Source of the DNA: a bacterium D16-56 | GTDB taxonomy: Bacteria > Bacillota > Clostridia > Lachnospirales > Lachnospiraceae | Length of the DNA: 64,000 nt | Direction: 5' to 3' | Assembly: GCA_003611875.1 (NCBI GenBank) | Contig: RAYY01000002.1 | Location: forward strand, 124,001-188,000 | Part shown: positions 53,911 to 61,572 of the stretch, piece after piece | Position numbering within the stretch: the first letter of the stretch is position 1 | Layout of the letters: each line of letters opens with the position of its first letter | Made by a program: the position numbers and the translations under genes | Notes under the pieces: generated by a model | Databases searched by the model: none | The model's input: the letters and a program-made list of their open reading frames with translations, nothing else | Told to the model about the DNA's origin: nothing

Positions 53911-53939
53911 ATTATATACGCACCAGCCGGAAATGTCAA
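53911..53939 (-). promoter_or_regulatory. Consensus promoter of the pxp operon
   Basis: The minus strand has TTGACA (53934-53939), exactly 17 bp, and TATAAT (53911-53916). All genes from the NRAMP-like transporter to the histidine kinase (about 8 kb) could be read from it. From 53940 to 54400 I see no gene; there is only a run of CTGGAAAA-like units near 54030-54060. Confidence 0.75.
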
Positions 53940-54401
53940 TCGTTTTAACAACTTTTTTACTGTTTTTATTACAACTTTTTAGTTGTGATAATTCGTATGT
54001 TCTTCTATCCCCCGGGATTTTTCCTGATTTTTCCAGTGTTTCCAGATTTTCCAGGCTTTCCGGGCAGCTGTCTTCGGATTCCATTTCCCATGGAATAATG
54101 ACTGTCATGGCCGGCCTTCTGTGCTGCCTTTTCTGTCTCACAGGCTGCTGCCGTGTACCCCATTTTTTCATCTCCTGCATAATCCAGGTAGAGCCCAAGA
54201 GCCTTTTCAGCTTGACCATTGAAAAATCAGGTCATAGGCTCCTTTGCTTATTTCGGTTTTTCCTTTTTATGCTCTGGCGCAGCATGTTCATGCGCTATAG
54301 GATAATTCCTATTCTACAAGAAACCGAATGTAAAAGAAAGGTATTTTCAGGGAAAATATCCTTACTGATATCCACAAAATTTTACAAAGGATGAAGACAA
54401 C

Positions 54402-54500
54402 AAAAAAAGGGTGAAAGAAAAACATTTCACCCATACTGTTTTGTATCCGATAAAGCGGAACCTGCAATGCTTACAGAGTACGATGTACAGCGAAGTGCGG
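54402..54500 (-). repeat. Dispersed intergenic repeat, long copy 4, ending in a terminator
   Basis: In minus-strand reading the unit ends GTATGGGTGAAA-N8-TTTCACCC-TTTTTTT. The stem is 54409-54416/54425-54432 with T7 at 54402-54408, a classical intrinsic terminator. It aligns with the copy at 22387 without gaps over about 85 bp. It lies downstream of the 158-residue protein gene and likely ends its transcript. Confidence 0.65.
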
Positions 54501-54583
54501 CCTGGTTCTCTGCCATCCTATGTCTCCTCCCGGCTAATCAGCGCAGTGATAGCCGGAGGTAAACAGTCACTGTATTCTTCGTC

Positions 54584-55060
54584 CTATACACTCACATTTA
54601 CAGCTTCCCCGGTCTGCTGTGCAGCCTCCACAGCTTCTCCCGTTTTGTCATAGACCATGTTCTCCATGCTGTCCACGGATCCGGAGGCTGCAGCCGCCAT
54701 TTCCGCCTGAAATTTTCCTTCCTCGCTAAATTCTGCTGAATCGTAAGAAGCTTCCTGCTTACCGCCTGCCTCGATCCGTTTCTCCTGTTCTGCCCGTTCT
54801 TCCTTCCTTGCCTGAATCAGTTCCTCCTGCTGAAGCTTTTCTTTTTCCTTTGCCTCCTGGGCGTCTGCCTTCATTCCCTGGCTGGCCTTTTCATTATATC
54901 CCTCTGCCTGCCCTGTCATTTCGGCCGCATACCCTAAAGCCCGCTGCATTTTATCCGTATCTCCTTTGCGTTCCGCCTCCTGCGCTGCACTCATAGGCGT
55001 AGATACCATACGGATACTGGTGCTGGCGCCTGCCAAGCCTTCCATTGTTTTTACATTCAT
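54584..55060 (-). CDS. Small hydrophilic helical protein, unknown function
   Basis: The 158-residue product is Ala/Glu/Lys/Gln-rich. About 80-115 (AKEKEKLQQEELIQARKE and on) is a predicted long helix or coiled coil. There is no signal peptide or membrane segment. An excellent site, AAGGAGGTCACAGT, precedes the ATG. It follows an AgrC-like kinase gene, in parallel with the small protein at 45.1 kb. I do not recognise the family. Confidence 0.55.
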   Translation of the reverse strand: MNVKTMEGLAGASTSIRMVSTPMSAAQEAERKGDTDKMQRALGYAAEMTGQAEGYNEKASQGMKADAQEAKEKEKLQQEELIQARKEERAEQEKRIEAGGKQEASYDSAEFSEEGKFQAEMAAAASGSVDSMENMVYDKTGEAVEAAQQTGEAVNVSV

Positions 55061-55077
55061 ACTGTGACCTCCTTCAT

Positions 55078-55185
55078 TTAGTAGGTACGTTCGGCAGCTT
55101 TTGTCTGGATCACGAACCTCCTGCCTGTTTCTTCGTCCTGTAAAATAAAGAATCTAAGCGCCATGTCACATACGGATTTTTCCAT
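55078..55185 (-). CDS. Possible 35-residue protein
   Basis: The frame MEKSVCDMALRFFILQDEET and then GRRFVIQTKAAERTY has a protein-like composition and ends 17 bp before the next gene. The ribosome site is uncertain: GAGGAGG lies 14 bases upstream, and the frame also extends upstream in EEDAVYD. It may be a real small protein of the same operon. Confidence 0.35.
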   Translation of the reverse strand: MEKSVCDMALRFFILQDEETGRRFVIQTKAAERTY

Positions 55186-55281
55186 GTCATATACGGCATC
55201 CTCCTCTACCCTATGACACAAAGTCCCCCTGCTCTGAAGGAGCATGGATCAGGAAATATCCCTGCTTTAAACAAACATCTG

Positions 55282-56706
55282 TCAGGCTGGCCCCATAGGT
55301 TCTTCCTTGTACAAGGGCAGCAGAACGGATATGGCAAATACCCTGTTTTTCACCTCCATGTGTACCGCACCATGATACCTGGCCGCAGCCGTCTTAATAT
55401 TCATCAATCCCAGTCCATGCTCCTTTGGGCTGGCCTTTCTGGTTCTGCAAAATTCCAGTTCGTCTGGCAGATCCGTACTATTTCGCACCTCCAAAAAAAG
55501 GCATTTCTTGATCGTCCCCATATAGATTTCAATAAAGGATTCCGCCTGGTCTTTTGTCTTTTTTGTATCTTCGCCCCCATCCCCCTTTTCCGGCTTTTTT
55601 TCTTGGAGCTTAAAGCATGCCTCCAATGCATTGTCCAAAATATTTCCCACAATAATGCACAGATCCATCTCCTTAACCTTACAATCCTTTGGCAGCCTTG
55701 CATCGCACTGCCAGCGGATTCCCATGCTCATGGCCTGCCGTCTTTTATGGTAAAGAAGGGCGTCGATCACCAGGCTTCCGGTTATCTCATCTCCTGCCTC
55801 CACGCCTCCGGCCTCTGTCATCTCCTTCAGATAGCAGCCGGCATTCTCCCACTGCCGGTTCTGTACCAGATTGTCCAGAGCCAGCATATGGTTTTTCATG
55901 TCGTGTCTCAAACGTTCCATCCGGCTGTATTGCTCCTCCATCATCTGATAGTACATTACCTGAGACCGATACTGTTCTCCTGCTCTTTCCTCCTGATCGA
56001 TCCGGTTCATGGCGAACACGAAAAATCCTGCTGCCGCCATAGCCAGCCCGGTGAAGATACACATCGCTCCATGGCTGAAAAGCTGGTTTTCATACAATCC
56101 GTACTTTCCCCATGCCTGGACCATAATGCCGTTGCTGGCAGCCCAGTTGACAAAATCCGTCACAAGGATCATACAGGAAAGGGGAACCGACAGACTGAGA
56201 TACCAGCTTTTCCTCTTGTCCTCCAAAGCATCTGCACAAGGCTTTGACAACCGGTTTATAACCAGGATCCCTGCCCCATAGGTCATCAATAAGACGGCTC
56301 TTTCCACCCACCCTCCCATAACAGTTATGTGATCGTTTCCGACTGCAGCATGAATTCCGATCAGTCCCAGGCAGGAAAAAAAGGACTCGGTAAAATTCCA
56401 AACCAACACGGTCATAGCTGCCAGCATAACTGCTGCCAGGAATTTCTTTTCTCTCTCCCCCCGAAACACCGCCATAGTCAGACCTACAAGCGCCCCATGG
56501 CTGCATATGGCATAGAAAATATAAGGAACGCCGCTTAAGAAAAAAGCCAACGCTCCGTAAATGCAAAAAAGAAGCCCTCCAAAGACTCCCTCCTCCCGTT
56601 TCTTACCCTGCAGCTGATTTTTCAAAAAGCAGGAAGCACACCAAGCATAGAAAAAGTAAAGGATCAGCATCAAAAAAACATCCCAAACATTTACAGCCTC
56701 ACTCAT
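55282..56706 (-). CDS. AgrC-like GHKL sensor histidine kinase
   Basis: The 474-residue protein has six or so membrane segments (about 8-235), a helical linker and His268 in MERLRHDMKNHMLALDNL. The ATPase domain has IVGNILDNALEACFKL and HGLGLMNIKTAAARYHGAV. An insert of about 25 charged residues (LQEKKPEKGDGGEDTKKTK) follows the N-box. It overlaps the LytTR regulator gene by 4 bp. It is a paralogue in layout of the kinase at 45.8 kb. Confidence 0.88.
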   Translation of the reverse strand: MSEAVNVWDVFLMLILYFFYAWCASCFLKNQLQGKKREEGVFGGLLFCIYGALAFFLSGVPYIFYAICSHGALVGLTMAVFRGEREKKFLAAVMLAAMTVLVWNFTESFFSCLGLIGIHAAVGNDHITVMGGWVERAVLLMTYGAGILVINRLSKPCADALEDKRKSWYLSLSVPLSCMILVTDFVNWAASNGIMVQAWGKYGLYENQLFSHGAMCIFTGLAMAAAGFFVFAMNRIDQEERAGEQYRSQVMYYQMMEEQYSRMERLRHDMKNHMLALDNLVQNRQWENAGCYLKEMTEAGGVEAGDEITGSLVIDALLYHKRRQAMSMGIRWQCDARLPKDCKVKEMDLCIIVGNILDNALEACFKLQEKKPEKGDGGEDTKKTKDQAESFIEIYMGTIKKCLFLEVRNSTDLPDELEFCRTRKASPKEHGLGLMNIKTAAARYHGAVHMEVKNRVFAISVLLPLYKEEPMGPA

Positions 56707-57419
56707 ACGATTCCTCCGTTCTTCCTCATATAAGCAAGGATCTCCTGACAGAACGCCTCGTATCTGCGCTTGGCAATCAAGATCCGATCCCCGTTATCCA
56801 GGAACGCTTCCTGCCGGTTGTAAGCCTCCACATGCTTTAAGTTCAGAAGATAGCTTTTATGGCAGCGGAAAAATCCTTTTCCCATAAGCTGCTTCTCCAA
56901 AATCCCGATCTGTTCATAATAGGTAAAAATTCCTTTTTCCTCATGAACATCAATCTTTCTTCCCCTGATCTCAAAATATCGGATTGAATCTAAAAACAGC
57001 TTCCTCCTCTGCCGCTCCCGGCTCACCACAATATAATCGGAAGAATGCTGCCGCTCCTTCTCCACCGCCCGTTTCAGGACGTGCCTCAGCTTCCCATCCT
57101 CCACCGGCTTTACCAGATAATGAAACGCCTCCACATCATAAGCATCAAACACATACCGTCGGCTGGATGTCAGAAAGATCAGGGTCTTTTCAAAAGCAAG
57201 CTCCCGGCACCGTCTGGCTGTCTCCATGCCATCCATTCCCTTCATAAGAATATCCAGAAAAATAATGTCAAACCGTTCCAGAGACGAAAGAAGCTCTTGT
57301 CCGCTGCAGAATCTCTCAACGCTGCAGGTAATCTGCATTTCCTCCATAAGGGTCTGGATCCTTGCCGATATATGAAAGGCTTCCAGAAGCTCATCATCGC
57401 AAACCCCAATTGTTATCAT
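56703..57419 (-). CDS. LytTR-family response regulator
   Basis: The receiver has CDDE near the start, phospho-acceptor Asp56 in IIFLDILM and YLVKPVEDGKL. The LytTR domain (about 140-236) shows IRYFEIRGRKIDVHE, FFRCHKSYLLNLKHV and RILIAKRRYEAFCQEILAY. It is the first gene of the second regulator/kinase/small-protein module. The 207-bp upstream gap has an imperfect inverted repeat AGGAAC(T/G)GTCC about 90 bp apart. Target genes are unknown. Confidence 0.88.
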   Translation of the reverse strand: MITIGVCDDELLEAFHISARIQTLMEEMQITCSVERFCSGQELLSSLERFDIIFLDILMKGMDGMETARRCRELAFEKTLIFLTSSRRYVFDAYDVEAFHYLVKPVEDGKLRHVLKRAVEKERQHSSDYIVVSRERQRRKLFLDSIRYFEIRGRKIDVHEEKGIFTYYEQIGILEKQLMGKGFFRCHKSYLLNLKHVEAYNRQEAFLDNGDRILIAKRRYEAFCQEILAYMRKNGGIV

Positions 57420-57626
57420 GCTTTTGCCCTCCTCTTCCCGGAACCCTTAGGAACTGTCCCAAAATAACTAACCATATTCCTTGTCTTCTCCTCTGAGAGC
57501 ACCGCTCTCGAAAAACATCCTGCGGACTATTGGTAAATTATTTCAGGACCGTTCCTTAGCACACAGGTGTATATCGGCAAAAAACCCAAAAAAATTCTGA
57601 ACATGCAATAAACGGGCAAAAACATG

Positions 57627-58277
57627 TCACAACTGTACTTTTTCCTGTGTCTTCATAAAATAGCATATCCTAACATGCCCTGCTTCCCACAGACGGACCG
57701 TAATTCTCTGCATCCGCCGGTTCAGACGATGATATGCCATTTTCCGCTCCCAGGGAATGCCCAGAATATACTCCCTTTCCTCAGGCTCCAAAACCTCCAA
57801 AAGCTTTTCGAATCCCTGTGGATCCCTCTTGCTCTGCAGGCCAAATTCACAGGAAACATAAGAAAATTCTTCCCCATTTTCCGTACATCGCTTCTCCAGA
57901 AAACCCAAAAGCTTTTTACTGTCCGTTTCTTCATATCGGCTTTCCCTCCAGCGAATCGTCTCTGGGCTCCGCTCCTTCAGCACTACCCTGCGAAAGCTTT
58001 TCTTCCCAAAAGCGTCATAATCCGTCACGTAACCATATTTTTCTTCCTCGGCTTCCCGTTCCGGCTCCTTTAAAAGCACGATCCCCTCCTCCAGGAAATG
58101 CTTCCACACGGTCTGCTGTACCCGGTCATAGGGTGTCGGAAAATCCAGCATCCTTACAATCTGGTTCACGGTATATCCTCGGTCTGCCAGATGCCGGACA
58201 GCATCAAGGCTTGCCACATCAAAGGTGAAATCCGATAGTGATTTTTTAAAATATTTCTGTTGTGGTTCCTCCCTCAT
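57627..58277 (-). CDS. Conserved protein of unknown function with HTH-like start
   Basis: The 216-residue soluble protein has near residues 25-65 ASLDAVRHLADRGYTVNQIV and then RMLDFPTPYDRVQQTVWKHF. This looks like a DNA-binding or repeat-type helix pair. The remainder is charged and contains SRYEETDSKKLLGFLEKRC and REYILGIPWERKMAYHRL. I recognise no domain. A 16-bp perfect palindrome lies about 50 bp upstream of its start, which would fit self-regulation if it binds DNA (speculative). Confidence 0.55.
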   Translation of the reverse strand: MREEPQQKYFKKSLSDFTFDVASLDAVRHLADRGYTVNQIVRMLDFPTPYDRVQQTVWKHFLEEGIVLLKEPEREAEEEKYGYVTDYDAFGKKSFRRVVLKERSPETIRWRESRYEETDSKKLLGFLEKRCTENGEEFSYVSCEFGLQSKRDPQGFEKLLEVLEPEEREYILGIPWERKMAYHRLNRRMQRITVRLWEAGHVRICYFMKTQEKVQL

Positions 58278-58324
58278 ATGCGCCTCCCTTTGATCTGCCT
58301 TTTTGATTCTCCGTTACTTTCTTT

Positions 58325-58340
58325 AATAAAATATTTTATT
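58325..58340. promoter_or_regulatory. 16-bp perfect AT palindrome
   Basis: AATAAAATATTTTATT is self-complementary, in an AT-rich stretch between recO and the unknown 216-residue gene. It may be an operator or a promoter-proximal bent segment. Confidence 0.4.
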
Positions 58341-58425
58341 TATGTTTTTAGTAAAACATTTTTTAATTCATAAAAGCCGTTTTTCCTTTGCTCCCCCTGT
58401 ATTGTAAGGAGCTTATAACATTTCC

Positions 58426-59076
58426 TCATCCCTGCAGATCCCGCAAAATCCCCAGAGACTTAAACTCCCGATCCACATACCTTCTCTTGTTTATCTCTAC
58501 ACACTCCCGCAGCTCCCTCCAGACCTCATCCTTTAATACAAAGGTGTACAGCCTTTCAAGCGGCGAAGAAAGGATAAACTCCCACGCATAAGCCGCCGAA
58601 TCCCCCACTTTTTTCGGCGGATACGCCGTATACTCCCCATTGACTGCCATGGCCCGCAGTTCAAATACAGTCTGGATCAAAGGGTTGGGAAGGGATGGTT
58701 TTAAAAGCGCCCGCATGGACTGATAGAGAAGCAGCAAAAGCTCTGTCCCCTCCACATTTTCCCGTCCATAGTAATCAGCAAATTCCAGAAAATAGGAGCC
58801 ATAGCAAGCCGCCTCCACATCTTCCCCGATCTCAGTAAAATAATTTTTCACCTCTGCCGAGGCAAGGCTGTAGGAATCCCGTCCCTCATAAAGCTTAAAT
58901 TTCCCAAACACAAAAGCCTGGCTCACTGCCATCAGGCTGCTTCCGGGCCGCTTGGCCCCCCGCGCAAAAGCCGTGATCTTTCCCCTCTCCCGCGTCAGAA
59001 TCACCAGCCTTCTGTCATATTCTCCCACCGGACCGGATTTTAACACCATCCCTGCAAGACTTACTGCTTCCCTCAA
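58426..59076 (-). CDS. recO: DNA repair protein RecO, without zinc cysteines
   Basis: The OB-fold N-terminus reads MVLKSGPVGEYDRRLVILTR, then GKITAFARGAKRPGSSLMA and FVFGKFKLYEGRDSYSLASAEV, all RecO-like, followed by the helical domain. The usual zinc-finger cysteines (two CxxC) in the C-terminal half are absent; that region reads AVNGEYTAYPPKKVGDSAAY. At 216 residues it is shorter than the usual 240-260. RecO loads RecA with RecR. Translation starts at TTG 59076 behind AGGAAAG. Confidence 0.85.
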   Translation of the reverse strand: MREAVSLAGMVLKSGPVGEYDRRLVILTRERGKITAFARGAKRPGSSLMAVSQAFVFGKFKLYEGRDSYSLASAEVKNYFTEIGEDVEAACYGSYFLEFADYYGRENVEGTELLLLLYQSMRALLKPSLPNPLIQTVFELRAMAVNGEYTAYPPKKVGDSAAYAWEFILSSPLERLYTFVLKDEVWRELRECVEINKRRYVDREFKSLGILRDLQG

Positions 59077-59124
59077 GGTTCTTTCCTGCCTTTCCTCTCC
59101 TAGTACATCGTTTTAAATAACCTT

Positions 59125-59320
59125 TCTGTTCCAAACCCGCAGTTTTACAAATCAATCTCCACACTGTCCCGGATATCCCGTTTGGTATACAGGATCAGAT
59201 CTCCATGTAAAGATCTGTAAAGTCAAAGGCAATACTGATCCCGTCCTAATCTCTGCCGATCTGAAAGATCTCAAATATCCGGCGCTTTCCATTCCTCACA
59301 GCCTTTTCTCCTGTCCCCTG
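59125..59320 (-). pseudogene. Degraded coding remnant, family unknown
   Basis: After GGACAGGAG, a GTG opens VRNGKRRIFEIFQIGRD. The frame then shows a stop, DGISIAFDFTDLYMEI, another stop, and in the next frame DLILYTKRDIRDSVEIDL with a final stop. The start RRIFEIFQIG is reminiscent of ion-channel N-termini. The protein-like text with stops suggests a small decayed gene between recO and the NusG-II gene. The family is not secure. Confidence 0.3.
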
Positions 59321-59341
59321 GCAGCTTGTGCCCTTCTTTTA

Positions 59342-59716
59342 TCATCTCTCTCCCGTCACCTTCACAAACATACGATTCGGCAGGCACACAATCTGTCCCC
59401 CATCCTGAGCCTGCTTTCCCTGCCGCACACACACCTTATCCGGACAGGATGCCTCTGCACACCAAATCTTCCCATCCTCTACTACAAGTCGGTTCATGCC
59501 TCCTCCGGCCCCTTCAATCGTCACTTCCTGGTTCTTGGACAGCTCTAAGGTCTCCACCAGATCCCCGTCCACCATAACCTCTGCCCGCAGAGCCGGGGTC
59601 CTGTGCATCAAAAAATATCCTCCGCCAAAAACCGCTGCCAATACGATCAGCCCTGCAGCCAGCAAGGCATCATTCCTTTTCTGCTTTCTTACTGCTGTTT
59701 TTTCACCATCCCCCAT
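59342..59716 (-). CDS. NusG domain II (NusG_II) membrane-anchored protein
   Basis: The 124-residue protein has a cytosolic basic start, one membrane helix (ALLAAGLIVLAAVFGGGYFL) and an extracellular NusG_II-type beta domain with NRLVVEDGKIWCAEASCPD and QIVCLPNRMFVKV. Three cysteines are typical. The family is common in Firmicutes near rnf/heme or cell-wall genes, with unknown role. It lies 332 bp after the cupin start region, in the same direction, three bases past the cupin stop. Confidence 0.8.
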   Translation of the reverse strand: MGDGEKTAVRKQKRNDALLAAGLIVLAAVFGGGYFLMHRTPALRAEVMVDGDLVETLELSKNQEVTIEGAGGGMNRLVVEDGKIWCAEASCPDKVCVRQGKQAQDGGQIVCLPNRMFVKVTGER

Positions 59717-59719
59717 ACG

Positions 59720-60049
59720 CTACTGCTCCGGCACTACAGCAAAAAACACCAAATCCTCATGACCATGATTCCTCATGGAATGGCTGTGTCCCTTTGGGCA
59801 ATAATGGCATTGGCCTGCAGCGATTTCCTCTGTCCCTTCATCATACAGAATATCCGCCCTGCCGCTGAGAATATAAATAATCTCACTGTTCGTCTCATGC
59901 TTATGAAATCCAATCGAAGATCCTGGCTCCAATCTGCCATACATGATTTTCCCCATCTCATCCACATGCATCCGGGCAATCGTATCTCCTTTTCCTCCCT
60001 TAAACGCTGATAACCTTTTTTCCTCCATCCCACCAAAATCAATCTTCAT
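59720..60049 (-). CDS. Cupin-domain protein
   Basis: A single-domain cupin of 109 residues. Metal ligands appear in GFHKHETNSEIIYILSG (motif 1; His, His, Glu) and His in PKGHSHSMRNHG (motif 2). Small cupins of this kind are cytosolic enzymes or sensors of unknown substrate. The ATG 60049 is preceded by AAAGGAGTAATT, which lies inside the first unit of the tandem repeat array. The upstream array therefore contains seven more copies of this ribosome site. Confidence 0.8.
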   Translation of the reverse strand: MKIDFGGMEEKRLSAFKGGKGDTIARMHVDEMGKIMYGRLEPGSSIGFHKHETNSEIIYILSGRADILYDEGTEEIAAGQCHYCPKGHSHSMRNHGHEDLVFFAVVPEQ

Positions 60050-60050
60050 A

Positions 60051-60434
60051 ATTACTCCTTTCCTGTCCATGATTTTTGGACATCTTGGGATCCCCATGGG
60101 GGATTACTCCTTTTCTGTCCATGGTTTTTGGACATCTTGGGATCCCCATGGGGGATTACTCCTTTCCTGTCCATGATTTTTGGACATCTTGGGATCCCCA
60201 TGGGGGATTACTCCTTTCCTGTCCATGATTTTTGGACATCTTGGGATCCCCATGGGGGATTACTCCTTTTCTGTCCATGGTTTTTGGACATCTTGGGATC
60301 CCCATGGGGGATTACTCCTTTCCTGTCCATGATTTTTGGACATCCTGGGATCCCCATGGGGATTACTCCTTTCCTGTCCATGATTTTTGGACATCCTGGG
60401 ATCCCCATGGGGATTACTCCTTTCCTGTCCATGG
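60051..60434. repeat. 52-bp tandem repeat array (7 full units plus a partial)
   Basis: Units start at 60051, 60103, 60155, 60207, 60259, 60311, 60362 and 60413; the last is partial and the last two full units are 51 bp (one G fewer). Each contains, on the minus strand, CCCCATGGGGATCCCA, a TGTCC/GGACA hairpin and AAAGGAGTAAT. Two sequence types alternate: CTTTCCTGTCCATGATTTTT and CTTTTCTGTCCATGGTTTTT. It lies between era and the cupin gene on the same strand. There are no unique spacers, so it is not CRISPR. Confidence 0.9.
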
Positions 60435-60456
60435 TCCTGCATACAAAAAAATATTC

Positions 60457-61368
60457 CTACACATCTCCTCGATACCCATAATTTTTCATCAGCAGCTCAT
60501 TATCCCTCCACTCCCTGCGCACCTTAACCCAAAGCTGAAGATTCACCTTCGTCTCCATCATTTCCTCCATATCCCGCCGCGCCGCAGTGCCGATTCGTTT
60601 CAGCATACTGCCGCCCTTGCCGATAATAATCCCCTTATGGGAATCCCGCTCACAGACAATGGTAGCCTCGATATCCATCATACCGTTTTTGCGCTCTGAC
60701 ATTTTCTCCACCGTCACCGCAATTCCATGAGGAATCTCCTCCTCCAGAAGCCGCAGCGCCTTCTCCCTCACCAGCTCCGCTGCAATCTGACGCATAGGCT
60801 GGTCTGTCACCGTATCCTCATCATAAAACTGGGGGCCATAAGGAAGGTATTGAAAAATCACTTTGGTCAGCTCATCCATATTTTTCTTCTTCAGCGCAGA
60901 CACTGGTACGATCTCTGCAAAAGAGCAGACATCCTTGTAGGCATCCATAAAAGTCAGGATTTCCTGTGAATCCTTTAATGTATCGATCTTATTGATCACC
61001 AGGATCACCGGCTGCTTTACCTTATTTAACTGTTCTGCAATATGCCGCTCACCAGCCCCGATAAAAGTGGACGGTTCCACCAGCCACAAGATCACATCTA
61101 CCTCTGAAAGCGTATGCTCCGCCACATTGACCATATATTCTCCCAGACGGTTCTTCGCCTTGTGGATTCCCGGTGTGTCCAGAAACACGATCTGTCCCCG
61201 CTCATCTGTATACACCGTCTGAATCCGGTTGCGGGTAGTCTGGGGCTTTGCTGAGGTGATGGCAATCTTCTGTCCGATCAAATGATTCATCAGTGTGGAT
61301 TTTCCCACATTGGGTCTGCCGATCAGGGTGACAAAACCCGATTTTTTCTGCTCTTTATTTTGTTCCAT
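60457..61368 (-). CDS. era: GTPase Era
   Basis: The 303-residue protein has G1 GRPNVGKST, G3 DTPG, G4 NKID and G5 VSALKKKN. The effector region is ITSAKPQTTRNRI. The C-terminal KH domain has GIIIGKGGSMLKRIGTAARRDM. It binds 16S rRNA and assists 30S assembly. An AAAGGAAATAT site precedes the ATG. It is full length with no unusual features. Confidence 0.95.
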   Translation of the reverse strand: MEQNKEQKKSGFVTLIGRPNVGKSTLMNHLIGQKIAITSAKPQTTRNRIQTVYTDERGQIVFLDTPGIHKAKNRLGEYMVNVAEHTLSEVDVILWLVEPSTFIGAGERHIAEQLNKVKQPVILVINKIDTLKDSQEILTFMDAYKDVCSFAEIVPVSALKKKNMDELTKVIFQYLPYGPQFYDEDTVTDQPMRQIAAELVREKALRLLEEEIPHGIAVTVEKMSERKNGMMDIEATIVCERDSHKGIIIGKGGSMLKRIGTAARRDMEEMMETKVNLQLWVKVRREWRDNELLMKNYGYRGDV

Positions 61369-61404
61369 ATATTTCCTTTGTTATTCCTTTCTCCCGTTTT
61401 TCCT

Positions 61405-61453
61405 CCACCCTGTGCACGCTTCACAGCACATCATACTCTGTGAGTATTGCATG
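61405..61453 (+). repeat. Dispersed intergenic repeat, copy 5
   Basis: CCACCCTGTGCACGCTTCAC, then AGCACATCATACTCTGTGAG and TATTGCATG. The hairpins GTGC/GCAC and ATACTC-TGT-GAGTAT are both perfect. It closely matches the copy at 32523 (about 43 of 49 bases by eye). It lies upstream of era in the 404-bp gap before the M16C peptidase stop. Confidence 0.6.
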
Positions 61454-61513
61454 TCCTATTCGCCATAGCACTTTTCCCAAATCGCCGCGGCCTTGTAATG
61501 CAAAAATACGGAT

Positions 61514-61572
61514 CCTTTTTTCCGGTTGTGGGAATCCGTTCTTGGATCGATTCTGATTGATCGGAAAAAAGG
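61514..61572. repeat. 11-bp inverted repeat with 37-nt spacer
   Basis: CCTTTTTTCCG (61514-61524) and CGGAAAAAAGG (61562-61572) are perfect complements. It is in the gap upstream of era. It may be a regulatory or element-end structure. No gene was found around it. Confidence 0.4.

Noticed and set aside
53842-54219. 125-codon minus frame upstream of the pxp operon
   Set aside because: It runs through the consensus promoter and leader, has odd composition and tandem CTGGAAAA units, and matches no family.
55213-56247. Plus-strand 344-codon frame
   Set aside because: It is antisense to the second histidine kinase gene, His/Leu/Pro-rich, without a ribosome site.
60051-60434. CRISPR array
   Set aside because: Units are contiguous 52-bp copies without unique spacers and no cas genes are near.
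60128-60481. Plus-strand 117-codon frame of repeats (MDILGSPWG type)
   Set aside because: It is created by the tandem array, has no ribosome site, and is antisense to the genes on both sides.
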